9,273 nt of DNA from assembly GCA_030606165.1 (NCBI GenBank), contig JAUWGZ010000050.1:1-9273 (forward strand), in the 5' to 3' direction. This document shows positions 5,765 to 9,273 of the stretch, in pieces. Both the position numbers and the translations under genes were made by a program. Within the stretch, counting starts at the first letter, position 1, and every line of letters starts with the position of its first letter. This stretch comes from Dehalococcoidia bacterium. GTDB lineage: Bacteria > Chloroflexota > Dehalococcoidia > GIF9 > AB-539-J10. The notes beneath the pieces were generated by a model. The model saw only the letters and a program-made list of their open reading frames with translations. It made no database searches and had not been told where the DNA came from.

Positions 5765-7099
5765 CTAATAATCTACGAACCTGCTCACCAGGTCCATCGT
5801 GCCAGCCACTTTCAACTTACGGAATAGCAGGGAAAAGCGTTCTTCTAGTGTGTTACTAATTCCCCTCAGATTTTGTCCCGGCAGGTTCCACATTTCCTTC
5901 TTGAACTCACCAAATGCTCTTTTGCGGGTCTTGTAGAGGAATTGTTCTGCGGTATCCCCCGGCTTCATTTCACTTACGTATTTATCCCGAAGATACTGGT
6001 AAATTCTGTCCAGCAACTCCTTGGGGAAATAGGTGCTGTCAAAGACAATGTTTTGAAATCCGGTAGCCAGATGCACTTCTAGTGTGTCCGCCTGTGGGAA
6101 GAGGTCAAAAGCCTCATCAGGGAGGGTGGAGGCTCCGTGCTGCACTGCGCCACCCATACCGTATTCTTTCCGTGCTGCTCGAGACAATTCCTTCAGAGCT
6201 TTGAAATCAATGTCAACGCTCGCCACTAGCCCGTCAGGCAAAACTACTCCGCCGTGCGTCGTCCCGGTTTGAACGCTGATTTTGGAGAGTCCCCGGACGT
6301 CTGGCCCTAGCAACCTGAGATATCCTGTCATAAAGGCCCGGAGGTCTGCCACCGTGCTATTGCGTCCGCCTACTTCGCCGATTTCACCACCAACCGAGAT
6401 TGTTCTCCCCTCGGGCTCAATCTCCCGTATAAACTTGGTCATATCCGCAGTGACTTGGCAATTCTCTTTCTGCTGTTCCTCAAAGCTTGACTTTCCCAAG
6501 TCAACGATAGTGGAGGCGTCAATATCGATGTTCAGAAAGCCAGCGCTTACCGCATCACGTACCAGCTCCCTGATGCTGTTCAATTCCCGTTCTGGTTCTG
6601 AATTGTATTTCGCGCTGTTAACCTGGAAGTGGTCTCCCTGGAGAAAAACCGGGCCTCTGAACCCCTCCGTGACTGCCGCCGCAAGTACGCAGGCGGCGTA
6701 CTCACCTGGCCTTTGCGCAGTATAGCCTATCTCAGAACGAGCAATTTCGAAAATAAAAGCACCAACTCTATCCTTCAGGGCGGCTCTAAATACCGCCCTA
6801 GCCACTTGATAAGTGATGCCGCGGATGTTTATTGCTGGAACAGTGATACCAGTGTATAGCCCCTTGCCAGCAGCCCGGTACAGGCCATCAACGCTTGCCA
6901 AAACTACACCCTGTGCCGAAGCGAATTGCCTGATTTTCTCCCGGCTATGTTCCCTCACCTCATCAGCACCAAAGACGGCGTTTTCCACTAGGGTATCAAC
7001 CTCGCCCGGGGGCGCAGGCATGCCTTTTCTCAGTCTGGTATTTCCTGACTGTTCCGCAGAAGTCATTTCATCTTTTAATCGGCCATGGTCTCGGTACAT
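5765..7099 (-). CDS. fba: Class II fructose/tagatose-bisphosphate aldolase family protein
   Basis: A 444-residue Zn-dependent aldolase, expected to cleave fructose 1,6-bisphosphate (or tagatose 1,6-bisphosphate) to dihydroxyacetone phosphate and glyceraldehyde 3-phosphate in the cytoplasm. Class II landmarks appear in order: QGDHF (Asp156, His157), DIDAS (192-196), GGEIGEVGG (237-245), GTTHGG (His282), QHGAS (His321) and ATGFQN (345-350). It is longer than the roughly 300-360 residues of common class II enzymes, with extra length at both ends, as in ketose-bisphosphate aldolase variants. The start at 7099 is chosen because GGGGAGGG lies nine bases upstream; the upstream ATGs at 7153 and 7150 have no RBS. 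This start overlaps the phosphofructokinase gene by 32 bases, so the two genes are probably translated as a unit. Which sugar it prefers cannot be told from sequence alone. Confidence 0.9.
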   Translation of the reverse strand: MYRDHGRLKDEMTSAEQSGNTRLRKGMPAPPGEVDTLVENAVFGADEVREHSREKIRQFASAQGVVLASVDGLYRAAGKGLYTGITVPAINIRGITYQVARAVFRAALKDRVGAFIFEIARSEIGYTAQRPGEYAACVLAAAVTEGFRGPVFLQGDHFQVNSAKYNSEPERELNSIRELVRDAVSAGFLNIDIDASTIVDLGKSSFEEQQKENCQVTADMTKFIREIEPEGRTISVGGEIGEVGGRNSTVADLRAFMTGYLRLLGPDVRGLSKISVQTGTTHGGVVLPDGLVASVDIDFKALKELSRAARKEYGMGGAVQHGASTLPDEAFDLFPQADTLEVHLATGFQNIVFDSTYFPKELLDRIYQYLRDKYVSEMKPGDTAEQFLYKTRKRAFGEFKKEMWNLPGQNLRGISNTLEERFSLLFRKLKVAGTMDLVSRFVDY

Positions 7100-8210
7100 C
7101 TTGTTCTTCCCTCCCCAGAATAGTCCGGCGTCCGTTGTATCTCTCGACATCATACATAGTCTTGACGTCGACGTACTTCAGCTTGCCGATGACCTTTTCC
7201 AGCGGGCATTCCGTGATCCTACCATTCTTATAGCACACCACCTTCCCAAAGTCCTTCATCATAACCAGGTCCATAGCGGCAATGCCAAAGTACCGCCCCA
7301 TCCTTCGGTCGTAAGCACATGGCGCTCCCCCCCGCTGCAGATGGCTCAAAAGGACGCATCGTGTTTCTAGTTTGGTACCCTTCTGGATCCCATCAGCCAA
7401 AACCTCACCAATTCCACCCAGAGCCTTGTGGCCGAAGCTATCCGCGCGTTGCTCCCTCGTAAATTGGGTGGATCCCGCTGGCTTGGCTCCTTCCGCCACG
7501 ATGATAATATCGTATCTGGTCCCGGCTCTCCTGCCTTCGAGAACCAACTCGTTCACCTTCTCAATTGAGAAATCATGCTCCGGGATCAGGATAATGTAGG
7601 CACCATTCGATTCTCCGCCCTCAAGGGCGAGCCAGCCAGTTTCCCTGCCCATTGTCTCCACGACAAATATTCTCTTGTGTGAACCGGCGGTTGTTCTCAG
7701 CCGGTCAACCTCCTGAGTGATAACATCCAAAGCTGTCTCAAATCCCAGAGTATAATCAGTCTCACGCAAATCCTTGTCAATAGTCTTGGGAATGCCAACT
7801 ACATTGACACCTTCACGCGCCAGCTTATGAGCCACACCCAGGGTGTCATCCCCTCCGATGACTATCAGGGCGTCTAAGCCAAGCGTTTCTATATTGGTTA
7901 ATACCACTTTCGATTGGACATTCTTAGGATCATAGGGATTGGTTCGTGAGGTGCCAAGCATAGTGCCACCGTACCTGTCCCAAGTTCGGACAGTTTCCTG
8001 GTTCAGTGGCATAAGGTGCTCCTCAGTAGCCTTGGGCTCAGTTTGCATGAGCCCTTGCCATCCATCTCTGATCCCAAGGACCTCATACTGGGTTCCTCTC
8101 TCACGCTTTACTCGCTCGTCCAGCGCTGTTTTCACCAACCACTTCATTGCCGGATTAATGCCGGCGCAGTCTCCGCCACCAGTGAGAATGCCTACTCTAC
8201 TTTTCTTCAT
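7068..8210 (-). CDS. pfp: 6-phosphofructokinase, probably pyrophosphate-dependent
   Basis: A 380-residue PfkA-family enzyme that phosphorylates fructose 6-phosphate to fructose 1,6-bisphosphate in glycolysis. Motifs in order: GGGDCAGIN (11-19), GGDDT (119-123), PKTIDKD (141-147, catalytic Asp145), METMGRE-like ETMGRETGW (185-193), and SHLQRGG (289-295). An Asp in the second position of GGDD, instead of the Gly of ATP enzymes, and Lys in PKTID, instead of Gly, are the classic marks of PPi use. An oddity is TIDKD, where the family usually has TIDND. The start at 8210 is set by AAAGGGGGTGG about six bases upstream; an in-frame extension to 8342 lacks an RBS and overlaps the neighbouring gene. 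It overlaps the downstream aldolase gene, the next step in the pathway. Donor specificity is an inference. Confidence 0.92.
   Translation of the reverse strand: MKKSRVGILTGGGDCAGINPAMKWLVKTALDERVKRERGTQYEVLGIRDGWQGLMQTEPKATEEHLMPLNQETVRTWDRYGGTMLGTSRTNPYDPKNVQSKVVLTNIETLGLDALIVIGGDDTLGVAHKLAREGVNVVGIPKTIDKDLRETDYTLGFETALDVITQEVDRLRTTAGSHKRIFVVETMGRETGWLALEGGESNGAYIILIPEHDFSIEKVNELVLEGRRAGTRYDIIIVAEGAKPAGSTQFTREQRADSFGHKALGGIGEVLADGIQKGTKLETRCVLLSHLQRGGAPCAYDRRMGRYFGIAAMDLVMMKDFGKVVCYKNGRITECPLEKVIGKLKYVDVKTMYDVERYNGRRTILGREEQDVPRPWPIKR
7109..7116 (-). promoter_or_regulatory. Ribosome binding site that fixes the aldolase start
   Basis: GGGGAGGG on the minus strand, nine bases before ATG 7099 and inside the phosphofructokinase coding region. 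It selects 7099 over the longer frame starting at 7153 and over ATG 7066. Confidence 0.65.
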
Positions 8211-8216
8211 TGATAA

Positions 8217-8227
8217 CCACCCCCTTT
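8217..8227 (-). promoter_or_regulatory. Ribosome binding site that fixes the phosphofructokinase start
   Basis: AAAGGGGGTGG on the minus strand, ending about six bases before ATG 8210. It supports a 380-residue product instead of the 424-residue extended frame. Confidence 0.65.
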
Positions 8228-8317
8228 CTTGAGGCTCAGACATGAAAAACCAGTGGTGTATTTTGCAGTTAGCGCATACCTTAGCCAGTTCCGCCACATG
8301 GAATTTCAGCCTAGGAG

Positions 8318-8542
8318 CTACCTGACCTCGCCGGGATAGCACTCTGCGCCGACAGCCAGTTCAAATTGCTGCTCACCCTCAGGTGAACTGACAAAAACAA
8401 GGCAATCAATGTTACCCGCATTATCAATCATAACACCGTTATCTATTTCAGTTACGGAAATCTCCAATGTACCCTCTGGAGCACATGATAAGCCGACCAA
8501 AACAAGAGCAAGAATACAACAAATCAAAAATGTTGATTTCAT
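8318..8542 (-). CDS. Small putative lipoprotein, family unknown
   Basis: From ATG 8542 the product is 74 residues: MKSTFLICCILALVLVGLSC is a lipoprotein-type signal with Cys20 as the likely lipidated residue (GLSC is an imperfect lipobox, with Gly at -3). The mature part is small, acidic and beta-rich, with two further Cys (47 and 68). I recognise no domain. A TTG start at 8572 would add ten residues (TYYGYHYAL...) ahead of the signal and is less likely; no strong RBS is seen for either. It ends 108 bases before the phosphofructokinase start and may be co-transcribed with it, but a functional link is not evident. Confidence 0.6.
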   Translation of the reverse strand: MKSTFLICCILALVLVGLSCAPEGTLEISVTEIDNGVMIDNAGNIDCLVFVSSPEGEQQFELAVGAECYPGEVR

Positions 8543-8683
8543 AAGCGCGTAATGATATCCATAGTAAGTCAACTGGCGGTCGCAGTCAATACCGCTCTTT
8601 CACACAAAAGTCAGATTTGTTGGGTCATTTTTCGGTGAAAAGTTGGCTTTATCTGCTCTGTGTGCTAGTTTATATACTGTTTC

Positions 8684-8863
8684 ATGGCTCGCTGTATTTT
8701 CCATATTGATCTGGATGCCTTCTTCGTTTCTGTGGAGCAGGCGCTTAACCCGAAGCTGAAGGGAAAGCCGGTAATCGTCGGCGGAGACCCTGAGCGCCGC
8801 AGGTTAGCCTCAAATGCCAGCGAAGAGTGCTTTTGGAAAGAGGGGTGTTTGAGAGAAGGCTGA
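8684..8863 (+). pseudogene. dinB: Truncated dinB (DNA polymerase IV), N-terminal fragment, second copy
   Basis: ATG at 8684 reads MARCIFHIDLDAFFVSVEQ and continues through LKGKPVIVGGDPERR, about 39 residues of DinB N-terminus. It then switches to unrelated residues (RLASNASEECFWK...) in a shifted frame of the DUF951 part and stops at 8861-8863. Only the first metal-binding segment of the polymerase is present, so it is non-functional. The coding frame of the DinB part is still open and almost identical to copy A, with mostly silent differences, which implies recent duplication or continuing conversion. Confidence 0.85.
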
Positions 8864-8889
8864 AAGAACTTGTCTCTAAAAGTGACTAA
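8809..8889 (+). pseudogene. DUF951 gene C-terminal fragment
   Basis: Frame from 8809: LKCQRRVLLERGVFERRLK, then ELVSKSD and TAA. It matches the C-terminal part of DUF951 proteins (KC-x-GC-x...VxLxR-x-x-FERRxK) but, as in copy A, lacks the second Cys of the pair. It is out of frame with the preceding dinB fragment, so no fusion protein can be made. Natural stop codon retained. Confidence 0.65.
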
Positions 8890-8951
8890 CCAACCAGCCT
8901 CGACAATAAAAAGCACGATCCAGCGTCCAGTCGAGTCCTATATTCATACTT

Positions 8952-9134
8952 TTACTTGTCGGTCTTAGCGCTCTTAGCATTAGACTTCTTAATGACAATC
9001 GCTTCCTCTTCAGTGTCAAAATATAGGTCAATAGTATCGCCTTCCTTAACTTGAAGATTTTCTAACAGATTATGATTCAGGCTCACACGCTTTAACTTTT
9101 GTACTACACGACTTCCGAATGATACTCTAGGCAT
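8952..9134 (-). CDS. AbrB/SpoVT-type DNA-binding protein (MazE-like fold)
   Basis: A 60-residue protein. Residues about 9-50 (SRVVQKLKRVSLNHNLLENL, then KEGDTIDLYFD and AIVIKK) match the swapped-hairpin SpoVT-AbrB domain: a basic first strand, an 'hx-h' stretch, the LxVKEGD turn and a terminal IxIKK strand. Such proteins bind DNA as dimers, either as global regulators or as antitoxins. No toxin partner lies on its 3' side; a partner could lie upstream beyond the window. The basic tail (SNAKSAKTDK) may aid DNA binding. ATG 9134 is preferred over GTG 9143 because GGGTGGGTG lies just upstream and the domain begins at MPRVSF. Confidence 0.75.
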   Translation of the reverse strand: MPRVSFGSRVVQKLKRVSLNHNLLENLQVKEGDTIDLYFDTEEEAIVIKKSNAKSAKTDK

Positions 9135-9224
9135 ATCACCCACCCTAAATTATATTAATTCGATATTTTAGACCTAACCTTTTCATCATTATCTCTCTCT
9201 TCTTATTTCGCCCATATTTTTCCC

Positions 9225-9246
9225 GGGATTTCCCTTGGGATTTCCC
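9225..9246. promoter_or_regulatory. Two tandem 10-bp near-palindromes, candidate operator
   Basis: GGGATTTCCC occurs at 9225-9234 and again at 9237-9246, so the centres are 12 bases apart. The first overlaps TCCCGGGA (9221-9228), itself a perfect palindrome. The pair lies about 90 bases upstream of the AbrB-type gene and could bind a dimeric regulator, possibly the gene's own product. The rest of 9135-9273 is AT-rich with a TATAAT-like box near 9150 but no other gene. Confidence 0.3.
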
Positions 9247-9273
9247 ATATCAACTCGGGATGGCGACATAACC

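Larger units (their letters stand above)
8636..8917 (+). repeat. Dispersed dinB'-DUF951' cassette, copy B
   Basis: Matches copy A (5446-5751) from TGAAAAGTTGGCTTTATC. Relative to copy A, AGGTTA (8801-8806) replaces about 80 bases across the dinB/DUF951 junction. Copy B extends further at the 3' end: through the DUF951 stop (8887-8889) to AACCAGCCTCGACAATAAAA, which is shared with bases 1-29. It ends about 35 bases before the 3' end of the convergent AbrB-type gene. Confidence 0.8.

Noticed and set aside
6282..7370. Plus-strand frames of 147 and 185 codons
   Set aside because: Antisense shadows of the aldolase and phosphofructokinase genes.
8211..8342. N-terminal extension of the phosphofructokinase (44 residues with C-x-x-C and HH)
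   Set aside because: No RBS at the earlier starts, overlap with the small lipoprotein gene, and the family begins at MKKSRVGILTGGGD; a strong RBS lies directly before 8210.
8665..8916. Minus-strand 83-codon frame over the second dinB fragment
   Set aside because: Antisense to recognisable DinB and DUF951 sequence.

Overview
The window looks like an accessory stretch of a mesophilic bacterial chromosome, most likely Chloroflexota (Dehalococcoidia-like). The reasons are a secreted RCC1-propeller protein with a CFI-box C-terminus, a GLUG/InlB-repeat surface protein, DUF951 remnants and a PPi-type phosphofructokinase next to a long class II aldolase. The lineage is inferred from gene content only; there is no rRNA or other phylogenetic marker here. 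All seven genes I accept read on the minus strand; the only plus-strand coding traces are pseudogene fragments.

Layout, left to right. Bases 1-29 are the tail of a dispersed repeat. 78-1289 encodes an exported protein with six perfect-period 38-residue RCC1-like repeats, a CFI box and a C-terminal membrane anchor. Its promoter and leader (about 1304-1496) recur at 5254-5447. 1612-3375 encodes a large GLUG-repeat surface protein, preceded by a hairpin-rich leader (3379-3600). 3747-4901 encodes a secreted protein with an HG...C arrangement suggestive of a caspase-fold (clan CD) peptidase; a candidate promoter upstream has nine consecutive G residues between its -35 and -10 boxes. 5254-5755 holds the second leader copy followed by a dinB'-DUF951' pseudogene cassette.

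5765-8210 is a compact glycolytic operon: a phosphofructokinase with PPi-type residues and an overlapping class II ketose-bisphosphate aldolase. Together they would convert fructose 6-phosphate to fructose 1,6-bisphosphate and then to triose phosphates. A small putative lipoprotein gene (8318-8542) lies upstream. 8636-8917 is a second dinB'-DUF951' cassette, and 8952-9134 encodes an AbrB/SpoVT-fold regulator with a pair of 10-bp near-palindromes upstream.

The most interesting points are: (1) a dispersed cassette made from the start of dinB and the end of a DUF951 gene, seen in two copies plus one tail, each pointing at the 3' end of a minus-strand gene; (2) a duplicated promoter-leader module; (3) the poly-G promoter spacer upstream of the putative secreted peptidase, which suggests phase variation; and (4) an unassigned structured leader upstream of the GLUG gene.
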